Positions 1 through 8,255 of a stretch of DNA of 64,000 nt are shown here, piece by piece. Position 1 is the first letter of the stretch; each line of letters starts with the position of its first letter. The position numbers were made by a program, and so were the translations under genes. The notes under the pieces are model-generated. The model ran no database searches, was not told where the DNA came from, and worked only from the letters and a program-made list of their open reading frames with translations. Origin of the DNA: Streptomyces sp. LX-29 (GTDB taxonomy: Bacteria > Actinomycetota > Actinomycetes > Streptomycetales > Streptomycetaceae); the NCBI RefSeq assembly GCF_029541745.1, contig NZ_CP089746.1, forward strand, positions 3,791,559 through 3,855,558, given 5' to 3'.

Positions 1-1766
1 TGGTCGCTGCGGGCGCCGTAGAAGACCTCGACCGGGCGCTGTCGCCCGTGCTCCGCGACGTCCTCCACCAGCGCCTTGATGGGGGCGATCCCGGTGCCAC
101 CGCCCAGGCACAGCAGGCCGTTGTCGGTGCTGTGGTCCACGGTCATGGAGCCGGCCGGGGGACCGAGGCGGATCACGTCGCCGAGTCGGGCGCGGTGCAC
201 CAGGGCGGTGGAGACCCAGCCCGCCGGGACCGCCTTCACATGGAAGGCGAGCAGGCCGTCCGGGCGGGGGGCGGCGGCGAAGGAGTAGTGCCGCCAGACC
301 CGAGGCCACCACGGCGTCTCCAGGGAGGCGTACTGCCCGGCGAGGAACGGATAGGGCTGGTCGGGCCGGAGGGTGATCACGGCGATGTCGGAGGTGCGCC
401 GTTCGTGCGCGACCACCTCGGCGTTCCACCAGGCGGGAGCCCGCAGCTCGTCCTCGGCCGCGGCGTCGATCATGATCTGGGAGATGGCGGTGTAGGCGCG
501 CACCCAGGCCGCCTCGGTCGCCGCGTCCCAGGACTCCGGGGCGTAGCGGATGAGTGCGTCGATCAGACACTCGCCGACGGCCGGGTAGTGCTCGGCCAGC
601 GTGCCGTACTTGCGGTGGCCGCGGCCGAGGTTGGTGAGGTACTCGGTGAGGATGTCGGTGTCGTCGACGTGCTTGGCGGCGGTCAGCAGCGCCTTGAAGA
701 GCCGGTCCCGCTGGGCGTCCATGGCGGCGGGGAACAGGTCCCGCACCCCGGGGTTGCGGAGGAAGAGCAGCGCGTAGAAGTACGAGGTCGCCTTGTCGGC
801 GATCGGCTCCAACTCGGCCATGGTGCGGCGGATGAGGATCGCGTCCGGCGACGGGGCGGCCGTGCCGCGTGGGGACGCCGCGGCCGGGAGCGGCGGCGCG
901 GCGGGCGGCATCGGCCCGGGGAGCGGCGGCACGGCGGCGGGCATCGGCCCTGGTGGGGTGGAGGGCGTCGACGGGGCCGGGGCCGGGGTGGTCGGGGCCG
1001 GGGCGGACAGGGCCGGCGCCGTCGGGGACATCGCACCGGCCCGCGCGGTCGGCTCTCCGGCAGGGAGGGGGCCCGAGACCCCGGTGCCCGGTGCCGGGGT
1101 CGCGTCCCGTCGGGGCGGCTGGGTCCGGGCCGGAGCCGGAGCCGGTCCGGCGCCCGGTCTGGTGGCGGCAGGACCGGGTACCGACTCCGCGGAGCGCTGG
1201 TGCTCGATCCGGGCCGGGGCGGGCGGCGTCGGTGCCGGTGTCGACGCCGGGGACGGTGCTGCGGGGGCTCGGTACGGGACGGAGGCGGGGGCGGCGGCGG
1301 CCGTCCGGTGCAGAGCGGTCGCCGGGACGGCCGGGGCCGGGCCGGAGACCCGTTCCCACTGTGCCGGTGCGGGCCCCGCCGCCGGCTCGGTACGGCGCTC
1401 CGGCGCGCCGCCCGCCGGCACGGCCGGGCTCACCGACCGGCCGGACGGGTGCGGTGCTCGGCCCTCCGGGGACCAGGCCCGACCGCCCGGGCCTGGTCGG
1501 GGCGGGTCGGCCGCCAGAGGCGCGTCCGGGGTGCGGGCCGCGGCGCCCGCGGGGTCGGGGTGCTCCGCGAGCCGTGTGTGCTCGAGGCGACCGGTGTGCT
1601 CGGCGCGCTCTCCGTAGGCCGTGTTCGCCGGATACGGGGTGGGCTCGACGAGCTCGGCGTGCTCCGCGCCCTTCCCGCTCCCCCTGCTCGGGGTGAACCA
1701 GCCCCAGTCGCCGCTGTTGCCGCCGGAGTCGTCGCCGTCGGACGACGTGGTGGTCGGAGCGTCCAT
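1..1766 (-). CDS. Globin-coupled FAD/NAD oxidoreductase (flavohaemoglobin-like), 3' end outside window
   Basis: 588 codons are visible; the C-terminus runs off the window. ATG at 1766 follows a GAGGC-type ribosome site. Residues 1 to about 300 are a low-complexity Pro/Ala tail. A globin domain follows (about 305-440, around ILIRRTMAELEPIADKA), then a ferredoxin-reductase FAD domain from about 445 with the flavin motif WRHYSFAAAP, and a nucleotide-binding motif LLCLGGGTGIAPIKAL near 547. Flavohaemoglobins oxidise NO to nitrate using O2 and NAD(P)H; that role is inferred here. The very long disordered N-terminus is unlike classical Hmp. It stands alone on the minus strand with a 363-base gap upstream. 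Confidence 0.85.
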   Translation of the reverse strand, partial: MDAPTTTSSDGDDSGGNSGDWGWFTPSRGSGKGAEHAELVEPTPYPANTAYGERAEHTGRLEHTRLAEHPDPAGAAARTPDAPLAADPPRPGPGGRAWSPEGRAPHPSGRSVSPAVPAGGAPERRTEPAAGPAPAQWERVSGPAPAVPATALHRTAAAAPASVPYRAPAAPSPASTPAPTPPAPARIEHQRSAESVPGPAATRPGAGPAPAPARTQPPRRDATPAPGTGVSGPLPAGEPTARAGAMSPTAPALSAPAPTTPAPAPSTPSTPPGPMPAAVPPLPGPMPPAAPPLPAAASPRGTAAPSPDAILIRRTMAELEPIADKATSYFYALLFLRNPGVRDLFPAAMDAQRDRLFKALLTAAKHVDDTDILTEYLTNLGRGHRKYGTLAEHYPAVGECLIDALIRYAPESWDAATEAAWVRAYTAISQIMIDAAAEDELRAPAWWNAEVVAHERRTSDIAVITLRPDQPYPFLAGQYASLETPWWPRVWRHYSFAAAPRPDGLLAFHVKAVPAGWVSTALVHRARLGDVIRLGPPAGSMTVDHSTDNGLLCLGGGTGIAPIKALVEDVAEHGRQRPVEVFYGARSD

Positions 1767-1893
1767 GGTTGCCTCGCCTCGAACATCTCTCTGCCGGTCT
1801 TCGCACTTCCACGGCGGTCCGCGATCGAGAGAGCGGAGACGCCGTGTGGTGCCCTGCGCATTCCCGTTCCGATGCACTCGGTTCAGCCGGTCT

Positions 1894-1905
1894 TCGAACG
1901 TTCGA
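1894..1905. promoter_or_regulatory. Palindrome in the globin/HAD intergenic gap
   Basis: TCGAACGTTCGA is a perfect 12-bp palindrome about 130 bases upstream of the globin start, in the 1767-2129 gap. It could be an operator for the globin gene, but no regulator is identified. Nothing else recognisable was seen in this gap. Confidence 0.3.
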
Positions 1906-2129
1906 GGCCGGCCGCGTATCCCGTCGTGCAGCATGCCAGCAGTCCTGGGTGGCATAGGACAAAAGCCGGAAGTCCACGTGGCGGGAGCCGATTTACCCTA
2001 GGGTGGTCGGCTGTCGCGGCACCGCGCTCCGTGCCCTCCCGGCGGGTAACCGCAGTCGACCCTACCGGCCTGGAATAAATGCACAACCCCCTGCCGTGAA
2101 CACCTCGCCGATCGCGGCATTACCGGCAA

Positions 2130-2762
2130 TTACCCGCGGTTACTCACCAATTCGTATGCCTCGCGGAGATCCCTCCCGGCATACGCGTATGACGCGATTC
2201 CACTGAGATGATGGTCGGCGTTCACCGCCACCGACCGCGGTAGCACGGCGAACAGTTCGGCGTCCGACATCGAGTCCCCGTACGCCACGCAGTCGGCCCG
2301 GGTCAGCCCGTACTCCGCGCAGAGCTCGTCGGCGATCCGCACCTTGGCGGCCGGGGTGAGGATGCCCGTCGGGTCCACCGGATCGCGGAACGGCACCGAG
2401 GGCCAGTGCGAGCCGCGCGCCGCGTGGGCGCCCCAGTCCAGCAGCCGTTCCACGAAGAAGTTGGGCGAGAGGGAGATCACCGCGCAGCGCTCGCCGCGGG
2501 CCCGGATGTCCGCCCACACCTCCCGGATCCCGGCCAGCCAGGGCGCTCCCTCGAAGGCGGCGGTCACCTGCGCCTCGGACAGCTCGCCCCACAACGCGCA
2601 GGCGCGCTCCGCGAAGCGCGCCGTGCTGAGCCCGCCGGCCGCGAACTCCCGCTCCAGCTCGTGGATTTCCCGCTCGACGCCGAGCTGCCGGGATATCTCG
2701 ATCGCGGCGGCCGACCCGTGGATCAGCGTGCCGTCGAGGTCGAACAGATGCAGTCTGGTCAT
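2130..2762 (-). CDS. HAD-superfamily hydrolase (SerB/IB-like phosphatase)
   Basis: 210 residues, cytoplasmic. Motif I is LFDLDGTL at the N-terminus (Asp8 nucleophile, Asp10 acid/base), motif II the Ser in VISLSPNFF, and motif IV YGDSMSDAELF. This is the arrangement of HAD phosphatases with a helical C1 cap, such as phosphoserine phosphatase relatives. ATG 2762 is preferred over in-frame codons farther upstream because the HAD fold begins there at once. The substrate cannot be told. No operon partner; the next gene upstream is the MFS transporter at 2959. Confidence 0.8.
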   Translation of the reverse strand: MTRLHLFDLDGTLIHGSAAAIEISRQLGVEREIHELEREFAAGGLSTARFAERACALWGELSEAQVTAAFEGAPWLAGIREVWADIRARGERCAVISLSPNFFVERLLDWGAHAARGSHWPSVPFRDPVDPTGILTPAAKVRIADELCAEYGLTRADCVAYGDSMSDAELFAVLPRSVAVNADHHLSGIASYAYAGRDLREAYELVSNRG

Positions 2763-2958
2763 GGCCTTGAGGGTAGGCGTCGGCTCGGGGGCGGCCCGGT
2801 ACCGGCGTCTCCCGGCCGAGCCGCCCCCGGACGTGTCCGTGACACGGGAGGGGCCGTGCACGGACAGCCGTGCCACGGGAGCGGCCGTGACACGGGGGCA
2901 GCCGTGACGCCGGGGCCGGTGGCTGCGTCCTCGCCTCCCGGCCCCCGCGGTCGGCGCG

Positions 2959-4182
2959 TCAGTGTGTGGCGGCCGCGGCCTCCTCCGTGGTCGGGGTCGC
3001 CGCCGCGCCGCCGCGCGTCACGATCCGACCACCGCGCGCGGCGCGCCGCTCCAGGGTGGCGGAGAGGATGGCGGTGCCGAGGGCGGCCGCGGCCATCGCG
3101 GCGCCGACCCAGCTGGTGGCCGTGTAGCCCAGGCCGCCCGAGATGACCAGGCCGCCGAGCCAGGCGGCGAGGGCGTTGCCGAGGTTGAAGGCGCCGATGT
3201 TGGCCGCGGAGGCGAGCGTGGGGGCGGTCGGCGCCTGGTCCATCACCCGCTTCTGGAGCGGCGGCACGGTCGCGAAGCCGAGCATGCCGATGAGGGCGAG
3301 GGTGACGGCCGCGGCGACCTTGTGGTGGGCGGTGAAGGCGAAGAGGGCGAGGACCACGGCGAGACCGCCCAGGGAGACGTAGAGCATCGGCATCAGCGCA
3401 CGGTCGGCGAAGCGTCCGCCGATCAGGTTGCCGACGACCAGTCCGAGCCCGAACAGGACGAGCAGCCAGGCGACGGAGGACTCCGCGTATCCGGCGGCCT
3501 CGGCCATCATCGGCGTGATGTAGGTGATGGCCGAGAAGACGCCGCCGAAGCCGAGCACCGTCATGGTCATGGCCAGCCAGACCTGCGGGTTGCGGAAGGC
3601 GGCCAGCTCACTGCCGAGCCGGGCCGCGGCCGGGCCCGGGCGGGCCGGAACGAGCGCGGCGATGCCGGCCAGGCCCAGCAGGCCGAGCGCGGCGACGGCG
3701 TAGAAGGTGGCGCGCCAGCCGAAGTGCTGCCCGATCCAGGTGCCCATCGGCACGCCGACGACATTGGCGATCGTCAGTCCGGTGAACATGGTCGCGATGG
3801 CCTTGGCCCGCTTGTCCGGGGCGACGAGGTCGGCGGCGACCACCGCGCCGATGCCGAAGAACGCGCCGTGCGAGAACGAGGCCAGCACCCGGCCGGCGAG
3901 CAGCAACCCGAAACTGGGGGCGAGGGCGGAGAGCAGGTTGCCCGCGATGAAGACGCCCATGAGCAGCATCAGCATCTGCTTGCGGGTGAAGCGGGTGCCG
4001 AGGAGCGTCAGCAGTGGGGCGCCGACCGCGACACCGAGGGCGTACCCGGTGGTCGCGTACCCGGCGACGGGGATGGAGACGTCGTAGGTGTCGGCCACCT
4101 CGGGCAGCAGACCCATGATCACGAACTCGGTGGTGCCGATACCGAAGGCGCCGATCGCGAGCGCCAGCAGGGCGAGAGGCAT
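2959..4182 (-). CDS. MFS drug-efflux transporter (DHA1, CmlA/AraJ-like)
   Basis: 407 residues with about 12 hydrophobic helices. The N-terminus ALAIGAFGIGTTEFVIMGLL is the typical TM1 of the 12-TM DHA1 proton antiporters related to chloramphenicol and arabinose efflux proteins. ATG 4182 is preceded by GAGG. It diverges from the MarR gene at 4367 across 184 bases, the usual layout of an efflux pump and its repressor, so export of a toxic small molecule under MarR control is inferred. The substrate is unknown. Confidence 0.85.
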   Translation of the reverse strand: MPLALLALAIGAFGIGTTEFVIMGLLPEVADTYDVSIPVAGYATTGYALGVAVGAPLLTLLGTRFTRKQMLMLLMGVFIAGNLLSALAPSFGLLLAGRVLASFSHGAFFGIGAVVAADLVAPDKRAKAIATMFTGLTIANVVGVPMGTWIGQHFGWRATFYAVAALGLLGLAGIAALVPARPGPAAARLGSELAAFRNPQVWLAMTMTVLGFGGVFSAITYITPMMAEAAGYAESSVAWLLVLFGLGLVVGNLIGGRFADRALMPMLYVSLGGLAVVLALFAFTAHHKVAAAVTLALIGMLGFATVPPLQKRVMDQAPTAPTLASAANIGAFNLGNALAAWLGGLVISGGLGYTATSWVGAAMAAAALGTAILSATLERRAARGGRIVTRGGAAATPTTEEAAAATH

Positions 4183-4256
4183 AGGGGGTTCCTCGGTCGG
4201 GGTGCGCGGGCATCCCGGGGTGGGATCCATTGCGCCAGGACGTAAGAAGCGAACAC

Positions 4257-4296
4257 AATAGTTGCATGCGCGCTTTACTTGCAAGGGCTGACTATT
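4257..4296. promoter_or_regulatory. Candidate MarR operator between the divergent genes
   Basis: AATAGT (4257-4262) and ACTATT (4291-4296) are inverted, and between them lie two related TTGCA elements, GTTGCATGC (4261-4269) and the palindrome CTTGCAAG (4278-4285). The placement between pump and regulator suits autoregulation and repression of the pump. Binding is inferred, not known. Confidence 0.45.
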
Positions 4297-4366
4297 TCGC
4301 TGTTGCCCTATCCTGGGAGGGGGCCGCGTCAGGGGAGGCCCCGGTCACATCGGAAGAGGAGGGCCC

Positions 4367-4906
4367 ATGCCGCAACAGCAGGAGCCGAAGACCGTCGAGA
4401 ACGGCGCGACCGGCGACCCCGGGGGCGGACGGGTGCTGACGCGGGGCTGGTGCGCCCTGTCCTCCCTGCACGGCCGCATCGAGTCCCATGTCGAGCGCGC
4501 CCTCCAGGCGGGGCACGGGCTGAGCGCCCGCGAGTTCTCCGTCCTGGACGTGCTCAGCTACCAGCACGACGGGGACGGCGGGCACCTCCAGATGCACCAG
4601 CTCGCCGATGTCGTCGTGCTGAGCCAGAGCGCCACGACCCGGCTGGTCAGCCGCCTGGAGGAGCGCGGTCTGCTGTCCCGCTACATCTGCCCGACCGACC
4701 GGCGCGGGATCTACACGGACGTGAGCCCGGCCGGTCTCGCGCTCCTGGAGGAGGCGCGCCCCACCAATGAGGCCGCGCTGCGCGAGGCCCTCCAGGAGGC
4801 CGCCCGGCGCCCCGAGCTGGCCCCCCTGGTCGAGGCCGTGAAATCCCTGAGACCGACGGGGCCCTGGGCCCTCCTGTCGCCGCGGAAGACCCCGGCGCGC
4901 CGCTGA
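4367..4906 (+). CDS. MarR-family transcriptional regulator
   Basis: 179 residues, ATG with a strong GAGGAGG ribosome site. The winged helix-turn-helix is visible: recognition region LSQSATTRLVSRLEERGLL followed by the wing YICPTDRRGIYTDVSPAG. MarR proteins bind DNA as dimers and release it on ligand or oxidant binding. The divergent MFS pump at 2959-4182 is the probable target. The C-terminus ends in basic residues. A 17-bp tandem repeat begins within a few bases of the stop codon. Confidence 0.88.
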   Translation: MPQQQEPKTVENGATGDPGGGRVLTRGWCALSSLHGRIESHVERALQAGHGLSAREFSVLDVLSYQHDGDGGHLQMHQLADVVVLSQSATTRLVSRLEERGLLSRYICPTDRRGIYTDVSPAGLALLEEARPTNEAALREALQEAARRPELAPLVEAVKSLRPTGPWALLSPRKTPARR

Positions 4907-4908
4907 GC

Positions 4909-4993
4909 GCCGGCGCGGCGGAGAGGCCGGCGCGGCGGACAGGCCGGCGCGGCGGATACGCGGGCGCGGCGGATACGCGGGCGAGACAGGACC
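4909..4993. repeat. 17-bp tandem repeat array, 5 units
   Basis: Five consecutive 17-bp units (4909, 4926, 4943, 4960, 4977), the first three nearly identical (GCCGGCGCGGCGGAGAG type), decaying into related GC-rich sequence up to about 5160. The period is not a multiple of three and no gene is evident. It fills the gap between the MarR and GNAT genes. Confidence 0.85.
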
Positions 4994-5178
4994 CGCGGGC
5001 GAGGTGGGCGCGCCGCCGGGCGGGACGCGCCGGCGCGCGGGTCCGCGGGCGAGGTGGTGGCCCGACGGCCGAGCCGCCCCGGCGCGGCGGACAGGCGGGC
5101 GAGACGGAACGCCCAGCCGGCGCGGAACGCCTCGCCGGACGCGCCGGCGGGCGAGCGACGGGCCATAGGGTCGCGGGC

Positions 5179-5634
5179 ATGAGCGACTTCGAGATACGCC
5201 GCGCCGCCTCCGAGGACGTCCCCGCGATCGTGGCGATGCTGGCCGACGACCCGCTGGGCGCCCGCCGCGAGTCCCCCGACGACCTCGATCCGTACTACCC
5301 GGCCTTCGAGCGGGTGGCCGCCGACCCGAACCAGCACCTGATGGTGGCGGTCCGGGACGGCCGCACCATCGGGACGCTGCACCTGACCGTCATCCCCGGG
5401 CTGTCCCGGCGCGGGGCCGCCCGCTCCCTCATCGAGGCGGTGCGCATCCACGCCGACGAGCGCGGCAGCGGGCTCGGCACCCTGCTGATCGAGTGGGCGA
5501 TCGAGGAGTCGCGCCGCCAGGGCTGCCAACTGGTGCAGCTCACCTCGGACGCGACCCGCACCGACGCGCACCGGTTCTACGAGCGGCTGGGATTCGTCGC
5601 CTCCCATGTGGGCTTCAAGCTCCCGCTCGGCTGA
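5179..5634 (+). CDS. GNAT-family N-acetyltransferase
   Basis: 151 residues, the length of a single GNAT domain. The acetyl-CoA pyrophosphate loop is ERGSGLGTLLIEWAIEE and the C-terminal part has the common HRFYERLGFV motif. It would transfer an acetyl group to an unknown amine. ATG 5179 has no strong ribosome site, but the domain begins right away (FEIRRAASEDVPAIVAML). Tandem repeats of different periods sit on both sides, and the downstream array starts inside its last codons. Confidence 0.85.
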   Translation: MSDFEIRRAASEDVPAIVAMLADDPLGARRESPDDLDPYYPAFERVAADPNQHLMVAVRDGRTIGTLHLTVIPGLSRRGAARSLIEAVRIHADERGSGLGTLLIEWAIEESRRQGCQLVQLTSDATRTDAHRFYERLGFVASHVGFKLPLG

Positions 5635-5778
5635 GCGCCCGCGAAGCGGGGCCCAACTCGGCTGAGCGCCCGTGGCGCGAGGGCCACTCGGCTGAGCACC
5701 CGCGAAGCGGGGTCCGTTTCGGCTGAGCACCCGGGAAACGGCGGCCACTCGGCTGAGCGCCCGTGGCACGGGGTGGCC
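5626..5778. repeat. 30-31 bp tandem repeat with internal hairpin, 5 units
   Basis: Units start at 5626, 5657, 5687, 5718 and 5748 and begin CTCGGCTGAGC (one TTCGG variant). Several carry a small inverted repeat such as CCCGCGAAGCGGG. The first unit includes the last two codons and TGA stop of the GNAT gene. It could act as a series of weak terminators for the GNAT gene and the convergent serine hydrolase. Confidence 0.9.
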
Positions 5779-5848
5779 CGGCGGCGGGCCCGCCCCGTTC
5801 CGGCTCACTCGGGCGCCATCCGGGCCTGATCCGGGCACGCTCCCGGCG

Positions 5849-7261
5849 TCAGAGCCCCCGCCAGCCCTGCGGGTCGACCCCGCCGGGCACCACGTCGTCC
5901 GATCCGTAGGGCTCGCGGGTGAAGACGAAGGTGCCCACGTCGAGGTGGCTGAGCGCGCCGTCCGCGTCGAGGACCACGCGCAGCGTCTCGCCCAGGTAGT
6001 AGCCGTCCAGCCCGGTCCAGGTGCCGTCCGGCTCCGGCCGGAACCGCGAGGCGCGCCCGACGGCGCCGACCGGGGACAGCTCCAGCATCCGCCCGGCCCA
6101 CAGCCGCAGCACGAAGGGGGTGGCGCCCCAGAACCAGGGGCCGGTCAGCTCCAACAGCGCCGGGTCGACCTCCTCGGCGGGGAGCGGCCGCCAGGGCTCG
6201 GGGATGCGCGGCTCGTGCTCGGCCACGATCCGCACCAGGTCGGCGGCGACCGGGCCGACCTGCGGGCCGGAGGTGGCGTTCGCCAGCACGACGGCGGCGA
6301 GCCGGTCCTCGGGGCTGATCCACAGGGCGGCCAGGAAGCCGGGCATGGAGCCGCCGTGGCCGAAGAGGAACCGGTCCTGGTGGTGGGTCAGCTGCAGGCC
6401 CAGCCCCCAGCCGCCGTCCCGGTCGCCGGGCTGCTGGACGGCGGCCGGCGTACGCATCTCGGCCAGGGTCGCGGCGTCGAGCACCCGATCGTCGCCGTCG
6501 AGCAGGAACGCCGCCCACCGGCCCAGGTCCTCGGTGGTCGACCACAGCTCCCCGGCGGGGCCCATCAGCCCGGTCTCGGCGGCCGGTTCGGGCAGCAGCA
6601 CATCCGCCCAGGGGTGCACGGCCCAGCCGCCGGCGTGCGGCGCGCACGGCCGGGTCGTCGTCCGGCGCAGGTCCAGCGGCTCCAGCACCTCGCGGCGCAG
6701 CACCTCGTCCCAGGGCGCGCCGCGCAGCCGCTGCACCAGCGCGCCGAGCAGCGCGAAGCCCGAGTTGGAGTAGTGGAACCGGCGGCCGGCCGGGTGCACC
6801 AGCGGCCGTTCACCGAACACGTCTCCCGGCTCGGGGCGCAGCTCTCCCGGCGTCCGCTCCCACCAGGGCCCGCGCGGCTCGGCGGCGAGTCCGGCGGTGT
6901 GGGAGAGCAGGTGGGCGACGGTGGCGGTGCCGGCCTCGGTGGCCTCCGGCAGATGGTCGACCAGCGGGTCGTCGAGGCCCAGCAGCCCCTCGTTCCGCAG
7001 CCTGAGCACCAGCACCGCGACGAAGGTCTTGGTCAGCGAGCCGATGCGGTACTGGGTGTCGCCGTCCGGGGCGTGCCCGTCCACGCAGCTGCGCGCCCCC
7101 GTCCACACCACCCGGCCATCCCGGACCACGGAGCCCACCAGTGACGGGGCGCGCCCCTCCGTCTGGCCGACCGCGAGCCGGTGCAGCAGTGCGCGGCGGG
7201 TGGCGGGGAGCGGTGCGGCGAACTCGAGGGCGTCGTACGGGGCGACGGATTCGGCGGTCAT
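5849..7261 (-). CDS. Serine hydrolase, beta-lactamase/class C PBP-like
   Basis: 470 residues. The SxxK motif is SLTK (Ser75, Lys78) in YRIGSLTKTF, the second motif is Tyr-Ser-Asn in FHYSNSGFALLG, and a third HGG motif appears in FGHGGSMPG. This is the AmpC/esterase/D-aminopeptidase family. No signal peptide is obvious, so a cytoplasmic esterase or peptidase is as likely as a beta-lactamase. ATG 7261 is chosen because residues upstream are low-complexity. The 7262-7513 gap to the divergent gene holds no recognisable gene. Confidence 0.85.
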   Translation of the reverse strand: MTAESVAPYDALEFAAPLPATRRALLHRLAVGQTEGRAPSLVGSVVRDGRVVWTGARSCVDGHAPDGDTQYRIGSLTKTFVAVLVLRLRNEGLLGLDDPLVDHLPEATEAGTATVAHLLSHTAGLAAEPRGPWWERTPGELRPEPGDVFGERPLVHPAGRRFHYSNSGFALLGALVQRLRGAPWDEVLRREVLEPLDLRRTTTRPCAPHAGGWAVHPWADVLLPEPAAETGLMGPAGELWSTTEDLGRWAAFLLDGDDRVLDAATLAEMRTPAAVQQPGDRDGGWGLGLQLTHHQDRFLFGHGGSMPGFLAALWISPEDRLAAVVLANATSGPQVGPVAADLVRIVAEHEPRIPEPWRPLPAEEVDPALLELTGPWFWGATPFVLRLWAGRMLELSPVGAVGRASRFRPEPDGTWTGLDGYYLGETLRVVLDADGALSHLDVGTFVFTREPYGSDDVVPGGVDPQGWRGL

Positions 7262-7513
7262 GCCCCGCACCCTAGACGCCGATGATCTCGGGACCGTAGA
7301 CGACCGGCACGGCCGCCTCGCGCGGAGTGGCCGTGGTCGGACGGGACTCCACTGACGTGGTGGTGGCCGGCGGCCTGGTTCGCGTCGGTGCCGATGTGGT
7401 CCGCCGGAACCAGAGCCTCCGCAGCGCCCGCCCAACGGGCCCACACCCGCGCTGTTTCCGCCGACGGTGAAGACCGGCCCGACCGGGCTCGACGATCACT
7501 ACAGTCCCGTCTT

Positions 7514-8239
7514 ATGACGACGGTCACCACGCGCACGGTCGAATACCCCGCCGACGGCCTGACGATGGTCGGGCACCTCGCGCTTCCCGCCGGTGTCGAA
7601 CGCCGGCCCGCGGTCCTGGTCGGTCCTGAGGGGACGGGCCTGAACGACTTCCAGCGCCGCCGGGCCGACGCCCTCGCCGAGCTGGGGTACGTGGCCCTGG
7701 CCTTCGACCTCCACGGCGGGCGCTGGTTCACCGACCCACAGGAGATGCTGGCGCGCGTGATGCCGCTGCTCGCCGACCCCGACCGGATGCGGGGTATCGG
7801 CCATGCGGCACTCGATGTGCTGCGGGCCGAACCGCGGACCGACCCCGACCGGATCGCCGCCATCGGCTACGGCACCGGGGGCGCGATCGCGCTGGAACTC
7901 GGGCGCGACGGCGTCGACCTGCGGGCGATCGGGACGGTCAACGCGCTGACCACGGGCCGACCGGGCGAGGCGGCGCGCATCCGTTGCCCCGTGTGGGCCG
8001 GGGTCGGATCGGAGGACCCGATCATGCCCGCTGGGCAACGGGACGCCTTCGCCGCCGAGATGCAGGCCGCGGGCGTCGACTGGCGCCTCGTGGTCTACGG
8101 CGGTGCCCTGCACGCCTTCCACCACCCGCCGGTCGACCAGCCCGTGGTCCCCGGCGTCGGCTACCACCCGCAGCACGCGCGGCGGGCCTGGCGCGACATC
8201 GTCGACCTGCTCGCCGAGTGCCTGCCCGTAACGGAGTGA
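7514..8239 (+). CDS. Dienelactone hydrolase-like protein with altered nucleophile
   Basis: 241 residues, alpha/beta hydrolase fold. Family landmarks are the Glu of LVGPEGTGLND (Glu39), Asp168 in GSEDPIMP and His200 in ALHAFHHP. The nucleophile elbow, normally GYCFGG, reads GYGTGG, with Gly (GGC) at position 120 where Cys is expected. Either the enzyme is inactive, binds without hydrolysing, or uses another residue. ATG 7514 matches the start of the domain. It converges with dnaB across 16 bases. Confidence 0.85.
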   Translation: MTTVTTRTVEYPADGLTMVGHLALPAGVERRPAVLVGPEGTGLNDFQRRRADALAELGYVALAFDLHGGRWFTDPQEMLARVMPLLADPDRMRGIGHAALDVLRAEPRTDPDRIAAIGYGTGGAIALELGRDGVDLRAIGTVNALTTGRPGEAARIRCPVWAGVGSEDPIMPAGQRDAFAAEMQAAGVDWRLVVYGGALHAFHHPPVDQPVVPGVGYHPQHARRAWRDIVDLLAECLPVTE

Positions 8240-8255
8240 GCGGGCAAGGGACGGC

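Noticed and set aside
48..2078. Long open frame on the plus strand opposite the globin-reductase
   Set aside because: Codon pattern is that of the antisense of a high-GC gene; product is Arg/Gly low-complexity, while the minus strand gives clear globin and FAD domains.
7262..7513. Possible small or decayed gene between the serine hydrolase and the dienelactone hydrolase-like gene
   Set aside because: A minus-strand stretch ending VVYGPEIIGV looks protein-like, but no start, ribosome site or family could be supported.
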